Source: Takakia lepidozioides (Eukaryota; Streptophyta; Takakiopsida; Takakiales; Takakiaceae). Taken from it: DNA of 64,000 bases. The position numbers were made by a program, and so were the translations under genes. The notes beneath the pieces are model-generated. The model ran no database searches. It saw only the letters and a list, made by a program, of their open reading frames with translations, and was not told the DNA's origin. The stretch spans positions 60,634,001-60,698,000 of the forward strand of contig CM060733.1 of the NCBI GenBank assembly GCA_030704615.1. The letters run 5' to 3'. Shown here one piece after another: positions 50,630-63,352 of the stretch (within the stretch, counting starts at the first letter, position 1; each line of letters begins with the position of its first letter).

Positions 50630-51965
50630 GGCAGAATGCTGGGGTCCTCCATGTTTCGGGCAGCTTCTGTAGGGGCAGGTACTTAGTTGTTTTTGCGAGG
50701 CAAGTATGACGTTTCATCTACTTCAACCGAAAATGTTGGAGAAGAAAAAACCTGCGCACAAAATAATGATGGGAAAAAACGAAAAAACCACCTCTGACCA
50801 TAACGTGATGAAACGGTCAGGGCCGGGCCATTCTGCCCCCTTCGCTGCCCGGCCTGAAATTGTGTCTCGGCCCGTACATAATAGACGCAGCCCATCGGCA
50901 AACGGGTTCAGTTTGGCAGTTTGCTGCTCGAGAATTATTGGTGATGGGGGCCTGCATGTAGGTACGGGTTTCTTGATGGCCGTCCTTTCACTTAATAAAT
51001 TGTTACCAAATAAAGTGTGGATGGAATTATGCGATGATGAGCTTTCCAACTGACAAACAGCCTGCACTTCATGAGTAGCAACGACTTTCGTTGTCAAATT
51101 CTCAAAAGTCTTAGATTGTATACCTGGCCACATTTCTACAGAAAGAAAAGTTGTTTGTCATTTTGACACTGCAACTTATTCCTTCTCGTTCGAATCCAAT
51201 CAATAAATGCAAGGGTCCCAAATCTTGCCAAGGGATATTTCCGAAGGTAAGAAAAAGGGAGAGCGATGGAGCAGCCAGTGGGGAAGAAGGCTTAGGAGTG
51301 GCTGATAGTAGGAACCATGGTGCGGCATTGGGGTGGTAGGACCCCCTCACTTTGTCGCTGTGCTCTGCTGGAGTGCAGGGCCTGCACGAGGTTTTGGCTA
51401 TGCTCAAGCCCGCTAGAAAGCCCAGATGGAACAGTAACCATCATTAAATCAGTAGAAACCTCAATAAATAATATAGTAGACATGAAATCCATGGCAATAT
51501 TGGATACGCTGAGCAAGTAGGCTTCGTACTTTGTACCCCCATTTGTACTCATATTCAAGCAAGTTACAGATGGACTTTTGTAGTCTTGACAATCCGAAAT
51601 CACAAAAGCATGGTGTTCAGTCATCATTACAATAAAATGGACGAATCAAGTCCTGCAGCTTCACAATGGCAAGCCCAGATTTGAATAATATCCAATTCTG
51701 CAGAGTTGCAAATGGGAGTCTATTACAATGGTTCATGAAATACTAAGAGACAGCTACAGCCACAGCCATCCCGCACCCGCATCTGCGCTCTTCAAGAGTA
51801 TGTACATAAAAATGCGTGGAACTTGCAGGGCCCATTCATGGGCTCTAAACCAGCATACGTCATCAGTTTCAATCCAAAGATTCGTGGCCATGTCACTTAG
51901 TAGGAATAATCATGAGCTTTTAAGAATAACTTTCAGGCTGTTCTTAACAGCAGCCAAAGCTTGAA
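50630..51965. other. Downstream region of MEMO1, unassigned
   Basis: No exon, domain or repeat is recognised here. Several short frames on both strands have no supporting motif. It probably includes the 3' untranslated region of the MEMO1-family gene. Confidence 0.4.
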
Positions 51966-51971
51966 CATTTG

Positions 51972-54900
51972 TCAAGCTTCAGTTGTCACGACGGCGGAGG
52001 CATAGCTTACGCTGCTATCATGAATGGTCTTACAATGGCTTGATTGCTCATACTGTAAAAATTTTATGCGCATCCTTGTTGCACAATGCTTCAACATCTG
52101 CACAAAGAGAGAGGCTCTTCAGACAAGTAGACGAAAAAGACCACTGATGTCCCCAACAAATGAGTAGTATAGACCCATATTGAAGGCTTTCCAACGAGAC
52201 CTAGTATCCATTATTCACACAATACAACCACTACCACACTAAAACTGACGTCCAATAGAGTATACAGGCAAAGAGACATAAACAGGCTTGCAAACGCACA
52301 TTAAGTTCCTTCACGATCAGCAAGGGCAAGGAGGTAGTGAAAGCTTACATGAAGAAAAACACCAATTGGGTGCCGCCCGCAGATGGTGTTGTCAAACTCA
52401 ACAAGGTAGTCGTGAAAGGTATCTGGGTTGCCTGATTCAATGATGTCCATACCACTCTGGTCCAGGGCCTCAATCGACTTGTAAATTGCACCCCGTTTCT
52501 TCTCATAGTAAGTGTAGTTGAATCTGCAACCTTATGTTTCTATATCAGAATCACATTCAAAAGACAGATCTTAGCATCTTCCAAAGCCAAGCCACATTAC
52601 CCAAATCAAACAGAATCTCACAGTCTGTCGTGTAACTGTCAAAAAGTGCCTTTACTGGAGCCTCCCTCTCACATTAACTTTAGGTCTTCTATCTGCATAG
52701 TATGAACTTTCACACCAGACTGATCCCTAAATTAAGACCCAACTTTCTTGCAAAAAAGAGGTTTCCTTGACACTAATTCCAAGCCAGAACCAATATGGTT
52801 CAGCTCTCAGCCTCACTATAACACCAGTTTGTACAGTTGCAGTTCAAGGTTGGGACTTCCACCCATTCCCACTCCAGAAGACAGTTGCCTATGGTTCGAG
52901 ACCGAATTTTTGAGCATATATGAGACAATTGTACAGTATTGAACAATTGTTTAGTTCCAGGCAGGGTCGGGGATACTGCTAGTGCCGTGGAAGTAGGTGA
53001 TGATTGCTGACACAACTCCCATTGTTCTCAAGAGCTGCTTGAACTGCTGATCTCAAACAAGTTAAAAGCTCTCCTAGATACTCACTTTAAGAAGAGTGAA
53101 CCCATCTTTTCTTTTTCTCAGGAAGGAAAACAAGAGTTCTCTATTGAGATCCTGACTGGATATGTGGGGATTAACACATGCACTGCATATACTGCATAGA
53201 AATATGCAGCATACCGAATGCTATCAATACATCCATGTTAGCGAAAGCCCTATAAGCGCTAACGGCCAATGACAAACTGCACAGGAGTCTACAATATCCA
53301 CCATAGACGTGCTCCCAGTGTTAACATATTCACATACCCGGTACATACATGAATACCACGGATACGAGAAAGACAGGTGCTGTGAAACTGTGCCTGTAAA
53401 AATGCAGGATTTTGATGCTACGGTTGGGGTTGGGGCCTCCCTCCCATGCGTGAGCATACACTCTGCATTGGTGTACTACGCATTTGGACATATGACAAGT
53501 GCTGTCTTTCTTAGCTTCCCATTAAGCCAGTGATGCCACCATACTTAGCAAAAATTCTGTTTTCTTTAGAGAGTATTCTAAGGGATGATATCTGAGAGGT
53601 CAGCATTTTACCGGGATCCCCAGTGGCAGAAGTCAGATGAGACTGAGAAGAAGTTGGATGGATCATCCAGGTACTTGGCTAGCAAGCGCCCATACATGGC
53701 CTCAGTTTCCGGGGTTGCAGCCCCCACCAGAATTGGAACAATCTTTACCGGGAACCTTCAATGCCCAACCACACAATTCAATTCCCTGGACAAGTTAAGA
53801 TGACCTTATCAAGTACCAGTCTTACACAAGTTTTTTAAAGGTGAGAGTCACTTGGGCTGAAACCTCATCACTGACAGGTTGCAGTTTTTACTGGGCTGAG
53901 TAGAGTTGGAGATGTAGAGTTGAATTCAAAGGCCAATAATCTTCATACTTCTGCTCAGGCTATGGCAGGAGTACTAAGTTGAGCTTCATTCTTCAAAAAT
54001 GCAAAACAATGAGGACAACTCACGGTCATAAAGGTGCAGGAGCACGTACCCCTTGAAGACTCTGGCAATATATGGTAAGTGCATCTCCATACTGTGTTCA
54101 GCCTCATCAACGCTGAGATCCATCTCTTCGAACTTCCGGGTAGCCCGTAGCTCTTGGTAGACTGTGATCACAATGGTGAAGATTTGGATGTGATGGCAGT
54201 TGAAGAAACACGGGTAGAGGTCCAGGTCGCTTGCCACTTACCATGAACCCACGGATATAAATTTGACCTCCACAATCTAGAAGATTGACATCTCACATTT
54301 GGAAATACACAGAAGATGAGATCATTGAGATTCTCCCCTCTCAAGAAAGACCATAAGAAATACGTTGTGTGGGAGATGCTTGATGGAGAGCAGAAGAAGG
54401 GATAGGAATTTGTGGATATGCTAGAACCTACTCTGTATTATTTGCAAGAGAGTTTCTACCCCTAAACATCACAAAAGCTGAACCCGCCAATATCCCCTAT
54501 CTGGTCCCAGCATTGACAGCTAACATTGATTGAGACAGAAACCCAGACCAGGTTCCGCTTGTCTGTTACCTTCGAGATCTATGGGGAGGTCTCCAAGGGG
54601 AGTCTTGTAAACAGTCGCAGTTGATAGTGCACACTTGCGTGTGAAGTGATGATGTGACGGTCCTAGAAGAAACACACGTGATCTGGGGGCCCCTTACCCA
54701 ACACATATCAACCGGCAGACAAAAAATTTAGCAGCAGAGGACATCTTGAAACTTGTCATCATGCATACAAAACAGTTGATATCTATTTGGAATAAGATAA
54801 ACAACAAAAGTGGGAAAGTGCCATGCTAGATTACAGAGAGAATGGTGTATCACTACTGCTTTGCCATCGTCATAATCTCAGCATGCAACTGCCAAAGGTC

Positions 54901-56939
54901 CAGCAGAGGCACTGGCATCCCATTGCAAGATTAAGATTTTAGTCCAGCTAGTCTCACATATTGTCCAAATGAGAAAACGCATATACTGATATAAAAAGAG
55001 ACGTAGAGAAGCTCACATGCGTTGTGGGTCAATATTTGCAAAAGCAAATGCAGCACAACGTCCTGAATACCGATAACCTGCATGGCTGTTATTTTGCATA
55101 ATGTCGCAACAACTGTCAGTAAGAAACAACGGTTGACTTGCCGAGTTCATATGAAAGTGGGGGACTGATACATCAGTCATATCATCCATTCATCACTCTG
55201 CCCCCCTAGTCGTCTTCAACAATGTACCCTCTATTTCTTCTTTTTCTCCACTTAGCCTATAAACTTCTTTAGGTTTAAATTTGCATCCTTGACTGTAATC
55301 ATAGTAAAATAACCTAACTTGTACTTCCACAGATTTCTCATGTACTCATCATTGTCTAAACTAGCAAAGAGCAGCAAGGAGACATTACAGAACATTATGA
55401 GTCAATCAACCATTACCACATGACTAATATCAAGGCAAAAAGACTACATACAATCAACCTTCAACACGAAAGTGACCGAGTCTTTCCTTACAATACTTGT
55501 GTTGGTCAGTCTCTTAACCAAAGATAAACATGAGCAAGCCTTACTTACGGGGCAATCACAGCACGTACATACAATCAACCTCCAACACGAAAGTGACCGA
55601 GTCTTTCCTTACAATACTTGTGTTGGTCAGTCTCTTAACCAAAGATAAACATGAGCAAGCCTTACTTACGGGGCAATCACAGCACGTGCGCTTGAGCTCT
55701 TTGGCAGTCCTGAGGACTGCAACCATTGGTCCAACTCCTGCCCCAGCTCTTTTGCTGCGCAGCTCCACCAAAATTCCAATTTTTAGGTACATACTAGGGC
55801 CGCCTTCCATTAGGAGCATAATATAAGAGTTCAATATCAGAATTTCGGTATTTGTTGTTGGCTCTGCTACTGGGGGAGCTATGGAAGTCTGTATGACACT
55901 TGAGAGTGCTGAAGGGCTGGATGCACCTTGAAGCCCTGATCAAATTCCCTACTTCGCATATTTACTTTTGCAAAGAATGGATTCTTAGGACAGTGGACCA
56001 AAACACCATCCTGTGTATGTAGATGTGTTAACTTAGACAGCTAGTGCACGAGAGAAAGATAGGCTCATCTAGCCTACAACGATTCTCTCTTCCAATTCCA
56101 GATGCGCATACAGTCAAGTTTTGTCTGTCTGTAGTACCGGAAAGTTCATGCAGCAGATACATCTAAAGACACAGTCAAGCCCATGGTGCTCGGAAGAAAG
56201 CAAGTGAACAAATGATACAAGTGGACGTGAAAATCTGTCTTGTTTAGCAGATATCAAGAAGAAGACAAAAAATAATCTTGGCAAGGACAGAGTAAAACAA
56301 CAACGACAAGTACCACCACTATCAGAATACAGGGACAATAGTGACCCTAAGACGTTGAACTCTCGAGTTCAACCAAAGCCAGCACTCAACAACATCAAAA
56401 GAAAGGTGAAGATGGAGAGGCAGAGGGAAGAGAAAGTGGTACGATCCCACTTGCTCCTGCTCGTCTGGTGTGTAAGGGAGAGGGAGAGGTATGAAAATGC
56501 GTTCCAGACCATACACAGCCACAACAAATTAAATTTGAAGGGAGTCAGACATAACTATCATCTTGCGTTCGTCCATCAGATGGATTCAGGATTTGACGCG
56601 ACAATTTCTAGGGAAATCTTGGGGTAGAACCTCGTGAAATCATGATCCAGCTCGTCTAATTCCAGGAATTAAACACTCTCTTGGACCTTCCATAGGGCCA
56701 TCGAAGGAGCAACAGACCCACTCCTTCCCTTAATCGGAATATCTCCACCAGAACGACATTTCCTCTCCCAATCTGAAACCGTTGCTTGAGCCATCCAAAA
56801 CTCACCTACGCTCAACACTAAGATCTCCTTTCTCCTTTCCTGCTGATCCCAAACAGAGAGAGAACCCCAAAAAACATTCGGAAGTTTTACCGTTTTCAGA
56901 ATACCAGGAGCCAGCATGTGAAGCCTCTCGGCACGCCAT
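51972..56939 (-). CDS. MEMO1: MEMO1-family protein, 8 exons
   Basis: MEMO family: a non-haem metal-site fold related to class III extradiol dioxygenases, cytosolic, linked in animals to cytoskeleton and redox signalling; the plant role is poorly known. Exons 56939-56891, 55754-55670, 55085-55017, 54682-54570, 54161-54050, 53755-53612, 52523-52349, 52097-51972 join in phase to 290 aa, close to the usual size. Conserved blocks: REASHAGSWY, VIAPHAGYRYSGRCA, VFLLGPSHHHFTRKCALST, DEAEHSMEMHLPYIA, VKIVPILVGA, FFSVSSDFCHWGSRF, TICGRHPIGVFLH, and the C-terminal LQYEQSSHC with the expected Cys. The metal-site His residues (PHAG, SHH) and Cys are present. The start gives MACREASHAG. SEC11 starts 430 bp away, divergently. 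The donor of exon 2 is duplicated in intron 2 (see the tandem repeat). Confidence 0.95.
55449..55690. repeat. 121-bp tandem duplication at a MEMO1 splice donor
   Basis: The block from TACATACAATCAACCT through GGGGCAATCACAGCACG occurs twice (about 55449-55569 and 55570-55690), exactly 121 bp apart. The second copy contains the last 20 or so bases of MEMO1 exon 2 and its donor (CC|GTAAGT at 55670). The first copy repeats them inside the intron, giving a decoy donor at about 55549. Confidence 0.92.
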
Positions 56940-57129
56940 CGCCTGCTCCTTGAGATGTGGCGATGGTGACGACCCAGTGAGCAACCCACAAACAGCAGCC
57001 TTCTCTCTTCGCCCTCACCGCATGCTCGCCGGGAGGCAAACGTTTCGTCGGATCTGTGCAACGAAGCTGGACGTGTGCTCCCAATCTCACGATTCGTCCA
57101 TTAGTGAGCCAAGAAATAGACGAAGGTGA

Positions 57130-57369
57130 TGGCCCTTCGACTGAATAAAGTTATCGTCGGAATATTTCGTTTGTCTTTTTTTTCTCTTTTTTTCTTTTTT
57201 TCTTTTTTTTCTTTTTTTAAGAAAAGGGGACAACGGCCCTGGAACTTAACTTTATTAAAGACCGTGTTATTCCCTGTACAAACGTACAAACTACAAAGCT
57301 CCTAACCCTAACATAGTTATTCTTCTTCGTCCTCCGTGAAGAAGAGGAGAGGAGGAGGAGAAAGGCAGC
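57130..57369. promoter_or_regulatory. Shared MEMO1/SEC11 intergenic region with retroelement tail
   Basis: The two genes start 430 bp apart on opposite strands, so this region and 56940-57129 should hold both promoters and leaders. A T/C tract (57176-57220) followed by AAGGGGACAACGGCCC (57224-57239) matches the non-LTR 3' ends seen at 11750 and 5690. A retroelement tail has therefore landed in or beside the promoter. No clear TATA box was found. Confidence 0.5.
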
Positions 57370-60300
57370 ATGGGGATGGTGGGAGATGCAATTGCAGCGG
57401 TCCGAGGAACTAACATCAGGCATGTCGCGTTGCAAGCTATTAGCCTCGGTACCATCCCTTTTTCCCTTTCCCTGGATTTTCAACAATTTTGCAAAGCAGA
57501 CCATTCATTCTGCGACGTCTAGAACCTGTGTGTTTCCGTAGTGTGCCGTCTACAATCGCTTTTGCTCGTCTCTATCTGGGGAATTCTCTGTAGTGGTCCT
57601 GAATACCAGAATATTTTGACCGTTCCATGGGCAACTGGTCCGATCCTTGACTATCAGAAGTCGAATTCAGCAAATTAGAGCGTTTGGATGGATTCGTTTT
57701 GCGCTTTCTTCTTCCTTGACTTTGAGCTGAAGGAAAGGGGTGTAGATGTATGCTGTCGTGAATATGGCGCTGAGATGCCTGGGATAGTGGTCAATTTTCT
57801 CAGTGTTTATTGTGCGCTCGACTACTAGCTATGGACCACCTGCCTGCCTATAGGGCCACAGGGGTGGGGCACGACCATTAGCAGCTGCCAGAGTCTCCAA
57901 AATTTTCCTCGAGAGCCAATACTCGATATAATCAACCCTGCGTTTGCCACCAAACTGGAACAACTGAAAAACATGCGCGTGGACCTCTGCCACTGCGCTG
58001 AAAGTAGCGCACCTACGTGATGGGGTGGGGCTGAGTGTGTGTGAAGAGAGAGAGAGAGCTTTTGCTGTGGTGATGTTGAAAATGTGCAGAATTGCTTTGA
58101 AGCAAAATTCTGGAAGGTGCCAACATGCTTGCTATTTGTTGGGGTTCGGGACATGCAGGAATGATCGTAACATCAGCTCTTATCATTTGGAAGGGGCTAA
58201 TGTGTTTTACCGGGAGTGAGTCTCCTGTTGTTGTCGTGCTCTCAGGCAGCATGGAGCCTGGGTTCAGAAGGGTGGGTTATATCTCACCATTCTCTCTCTC
58301 AACCCTAGAACTGTACCAGGGAGTCCTTTCCAGCCAATTGTAAGCTTCTGCTCCCGGCACCTGCCATTGGTTCAAATAAATCCTACCAAGTGTCACTGCA
58401 AAGACACTGTCAATTTCAGCAAAAGGTAAGCCTATCTATGACTGCTAATTAAGTGTTGGCTTGCAACAGCCTGGCAACATTTCACCCAGGACTTGTTTGG
58501 TGCAGAGCCCTTCCCTGGGTTTTCAGCCACAAGGGTGTGTGTTTGTGTGGGGATTTAGAACGGGGCCACATGCTTACACCCAGTTCAGTATTATTTGTGG
58601 ACAAAGCCCTGGTGCAATGGGGTGGACTGGATGGAAGAAGAAAAGAATACAGAGTGATGGAAGAAGAACACTGTATCTTGCAAGAAATTAGTGACAGGAG
58701 TGACGTTTCCTTGACATATCTACTCATCACACCTGTTTGTGTGTGGTTGTGATGCCAGGGTGATATCCTTTTCCTGCACATGAGCAAAGCCCCAATCCGT
58801 ACTGGGGAGATTGTTGTCTTCCATGTTGATGTATGGTTCATAACTCTTCTTTGTGACAGTATGCCTGAACGAAGATTGTATTGCCCATTTCCATGAGAAG
58901 GTCTATTGACTGAGGTTAGTATATCACCATCAGTTGCCAGGCATCGCAGTTAAGTCAACTTTGTTGTGAGCTGCAGGGTATCACAGGGTCTAGATTCATA
59001 GCCATAAGTTGTCGTGTCCAGAGATGCTCCTATTGCGTTGTAGTAGTAGGCACTCTTAAGCTTGAGGTGACATGAACTTGGGGACAGACCTGTTAGCACT
59101 GTAGAAGATCCACAGCTGATGTTTGCCCATCTCTTCCCGGGCATTTATTGCAGGGCCGTGATATCCCTATTGTACATCGTGTAATCAAGGTGAGTTTCTG
59201 TCTGTCTCTTTGCAAGGTGCTCTTTCTGTTCTAATCAAGGGACTGAGCCTTACTCTGTTCGTCTTTTTGCAAGACAGTGTGCTTGTGGTCTCGTTCCTTT
59301 GTATTGGTCATGGTGGTGGGTGATCCTTTCCCAATGATAGTTTCATCTTGTCTAACAGAAAGGCCTTAACCTAACGGTCCCAAGGGCTGCGGACGAACTT
59401 GTCCTTCGGCTTACTGGTTACTTGTGCTGTTGCATGTGTGTCTTCATCCTGTCCTATGTAAACCTAGACACACAATCACTGACGACAGATGTAATTTCCT
59501 AGTTACCAGTCAATCCAGAGAGGGGTGCCTTGCTGTAGGCAGTCTGTGTAGAGGAGATTGCCTGTACAGTTCAACGTTGGCCCTATGTACATTTCAGAAG
59601 GTACTCAAATATGAGCTTGTGGATGGTTGAAGGTACATGAGAAAGTTGAGACGGGCAATGTTGAAGTCCTCACGAAAGGTGATTTTCTTGACTTCTGGTT
59701 ATGAGCAACCAATTCAATCTTGGCTTTCGACTTTTGATTAAGAGATATGAACAAATTGTGAAGATATAAATTTGTCATCGCGGATGTATTTGTGTCTAGG
59801 GCATGCAAGTCAATTAGATGATGCAGCCCAACACCTATTATTGCCATGATGTGCCAAATTTATCTTTGTAGTTGTAGCATCAGGCCTTTTTCCTCTGCAA
59901 AGTGAATCCTTCTAAGATGTCATGGACGAGAGTGTCCATATCCACCAGGTCCCTTGTAGCAAGTTTGGTCATGAATTTTGTAAGCGATTGTTATTGAAAT
60001 ATCCTTCAGCAGTTAATGTGTAGTGTGTATTACAGGGGACAACAATTTGGGTGATGACCGACTTCTCTATGCACATGGCCAGTTGTGGCTTCAACGACAT
60101 CATATTATGGGGCGAGCTGTTGGGTAAATCTTTCATCGTTCCTCTGGTTTTGTGATCATCGGTCTAAAAGTCATGTGTATTGGAGCTTCTGCATCTTCAA
60201 TCTTTTATGAGTTGTTTCTAATATGCCAAATGTGGGTGATGGCATCTGCAGGTTTCTACCATATGTTGGTTGGGTTACTATTGTTATGACGGAAAAGCCT

Positions 60301-60598
60301 TACATCAAGGTTGGTATGAAGTATTTTGCCTTGTATTTTTCCCGTTTATTCTGCATTTGGAAGCATCATGACTTAAAATTTCATCTGGTGAATCAGGCCA
60401 GTCTAGCAGCTTGGCTATTGAAGATACCAATATGCAGGAGTTTTGTCCAGTCAACCCCTAACATGGAATGGAAGAAAAAGAAGAGAATATTTGCCAAGTT
60501 TTGAAGTATGACAGTTGATTGGCTTTTCTGTTTCCCTGTTGTGGCAGTACATATTGATTGGAGCGCTTGGGTTGTTGGTCATAACATCCAAAGAGTAA
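57370..60598 (+). CDS. SEC11: SEC11, signal peptidase complex catalytic subunit, 8 exons
   Basis: Catalytic subunit of the ER signal peptidase complex, which removes signal peptides from secretory precursors. Exons 57370-57448, 58159-58271, 58759-58830, 59154-59189, 59633-59678, 60036-60123, 60252-60309, 60548-60598 join in phase to 180 aa, the normal length. An N-terminal membrane segment ([16 protein letters not shown]) precedes the nucleophile box SGSMEPGF (Ser). Box D is IPIVHRVIK (catalytic His), then [28 protein letters not shown] and a C-terminal membrane segment [16 protein letters not shown]. The ATG at 57370 gives [13 protein letters not shown]; an in-frame ATG follows two codons later. 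All introns are GT-AG. Confidence 0.96.
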
Positions 60599-63352
60599 GG
60601 GTTCTTTTGATGCCCGCTCTGATTACTTGAAAGAAAGAGCGAACCGTGTAGGTATACATGGGCTCCACATTCTTCGTGTGGTTGTTTCCACCCTCCCGTT
60701 CTCAACCTCTGAAGGTGCCATCTTTTCCCCTGTGGCGATGGATGGCTTCCGGTTGCTTACCTTGAACAGGGGGGCAAGCATTAATGCAAACAGCTTTAAA
60801 ACTCATAGATTCTTGGGAAGAACTCTGCTCTGGAGTTTCGAAGTTGTAGTGTGTCACAATGCTCCAGGGACAGGAGGTCAGCTTCTGTTGCCAATTTAGA
60901 CTAAATATTTTTGATGCATGCTGAGTAGAGGAAAGCCATTTGTTCTTTGTTTCTTGGTCCCACCAATAAGCGAGGGTGTGACTGTTACCAGTTTTCTGGA
61001 TTTGATGGCTTGGTTGCCATCAAGGACTGTTCCACATACATTCATTGTTTCCCTCAAGGCAGCCATGCCACTCTCCTTGTGGGTGCTGCCTCGCACTTCT
61101 TGAGCAGGGAAAATTAAATAAGGTTTAAGGATTCAAGGATCCACATTTTTTCGTGGTAGGTGGAGTATGATGTGCATAGCTTCTTGCAAGCTTTCTGGCC
61201 CAATTGAACCATACCCCAGGGTCCAGCTTCTTGATACGGTGGGGAGCCATGTTGATGGTCCTTCTGGCCCCATAGGAAGACCAAGTAGCTGACAGCATTC
61301 TTACTCCACATTTTGTACATACAGTATATTATATGCAATCGGGTCAAAGATTCTCAGCCTTTCCCAACAGAGAGCCTCCATGTGGAGGAGGGTTGAGTTT
61401 TCGTAAAAAGTCACCGTGTGCAGTTTCAAATGAATCTCAACCCCTACAGGTTCCCGTGAAAGAATTCTGGTCATGTCGCTTTTCTGAGACAGGCATTCAC
61501 TGCCATCACAAATGTATAGCAGTGTGTCTCCCAAACAGTCACCAGCTTTGAAGATACACTTGCTACACAGAAAACACTGCACTTTATAATCTTGATGAGC
61601 ATCATTTATCTTATGTCCTTCAGCTATGAAGAATGGTTCTTGAATAGAGTTTACGACACGTAGAACACCTGACAAATTGTTGAAGTCCTGAGAGCCTTTG
61701 GCTGTGCACAGTATACATTCTACTCCAGGGATTGACAATTATAATTAGCTCATATCTGAGAATGCTTGATGGCAGGTGGTTGTTTCTAGACTTGGTCCTC
61801 TTTGCCATCTCTGTACTGTGTGGCGCACTTATGTTGTTATGGGGCAGAGCATGAAGATTGAAGACTGTATTGTGCTGGGTAGCTGAGCTACCGTGCATAT
61901 GACCCTCTCTTGGGATAATAATCATTAAGATGTCGTCCTAGAATGACAAGGCAGTTTCAGACCGCAGCTTCAGACAGAGGCAGGTGAACATCATATTGTT
62001 GCAGGCTATCAGCACTTGCATTTTCGGACTTCAATCCTTCCATAAAGATGTTGCAAGTGAAGTGATCTTGCCTGGCGTGGAACTACCTAACCCATTTTTG
62101 TAACAATTCAATTCTTTACGTCAGAGTACCTCGCATGTTCGCAGAGCTTGTTACCAAACAGGTATGACATTGCTCACATTGTACATAGCGTCAAATGCAC
62201 ATTTCCCACTGATTTTGTGAAGTGTGAGTGACCGAACCATTTCAAAACTGCTTAGCAATCTCAATTTCACAATGCCTCATGCATGGGTCACTTCTCCAGC
62301 AGCTGCTCAGCCCCCTGCCCCTTGCATTAGGTTCTGTGCATTTGATGTTGGCATAACAGATTGGCTGTGGGTGGGTGGGGGGTACTAACTTCCACATTCA
62401 GGCCTTATCAAGGGCGCTGCAGTTGCCACAACAGCTTTGAAACAAATCCATGAGGGCATCATGTGAGCAGGCTAGTGTTTTGAGCACCAACTCCCCCTCA
62501 CAGATCTACCAAATCTTTATCCTTTAGTAAAAACCTCTGCTTCATGCAAATGACGCAAATGAGCAAGGTCCCCAATGCTGCAAAAATGTTTGAGTGAGGC
62601 CATGATCTTGACTCAATACAATAGAGCCAGAAGTATTCAAAATTCATTCACTAGGGCAACTAGGTGCATGGAAAGAGAATCAAGGTCATTACCTTGAATA
62701 TCTGACTTCACACATTCCATCTTTCAAATGCAATTCACAATGAAATCAAGGGCAACATAAAGAACTGCACTGTTTTTATTTCACATTATACTTTTGTAAA
62801 GGCATGCTTGCTTATTTCGAGTGTTACTTTGCGGCTTCACAAGCTTGAACACCCCCTGGTCAGAGAGTGAAACATCGGGGCCGGGAGCATGGAACTGTTG
62901 GTCCCACTGTGTTGCCATAGGGTGAAACGCAATTCGTCCATTCAATGAGTCCACTAGAATTCATGTAAGGCCAATCAATAGGAGTTTGAAAGTCGTGTAT
63001 GTTCAGCATAAGAGATTCCCCTAGGAGTAACAGGAGGATCACCATGCACCTCATAACCCCCATTGAGCCCACTTAGTACTAGGTCTTCTCCAAAGTTATG
63101 GGCAGTCTCATATCATCTAGGTTCACAGGTTCCAAATGAATGAATATTGCTGAAATAATGGTGAATGCAATCCAAGCTTTGAAGGAGCATTTTCTCGACC
63201 CTTTCCTGCAGTTTTCAGCCCATGAAATGTAAGATTCAACAACCCAGCATGCAGGTCCCGGCGTGCTGCAGCTCAAAACAACATTCCTCGTGTGCCCAAC
63301 AAAAGTAGCTGTGAGCTAGGATGGTGGCATTATTGTCCCAGTTGCAAAAGGT
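60599..63352. other. SEC11-RAY1 convergent intergenic region
   Basis: The 3' flanks of two convergent genes. The frames at 60627-60899 (plus) and 61301-61738 (minus) have no recognisable domain and sit where untranslated regions are expected. Nothing else is supported. RAY1-like 3' UTR sequence probably extends leftward from 63353. Confidence 0.5.

Noticed and set aside
61301-61738. 145-codon minus frame between SEC11 and RAY1
   Set aside because: No family motif, no splice partners, and it sits in the 3' flank of SEC11.
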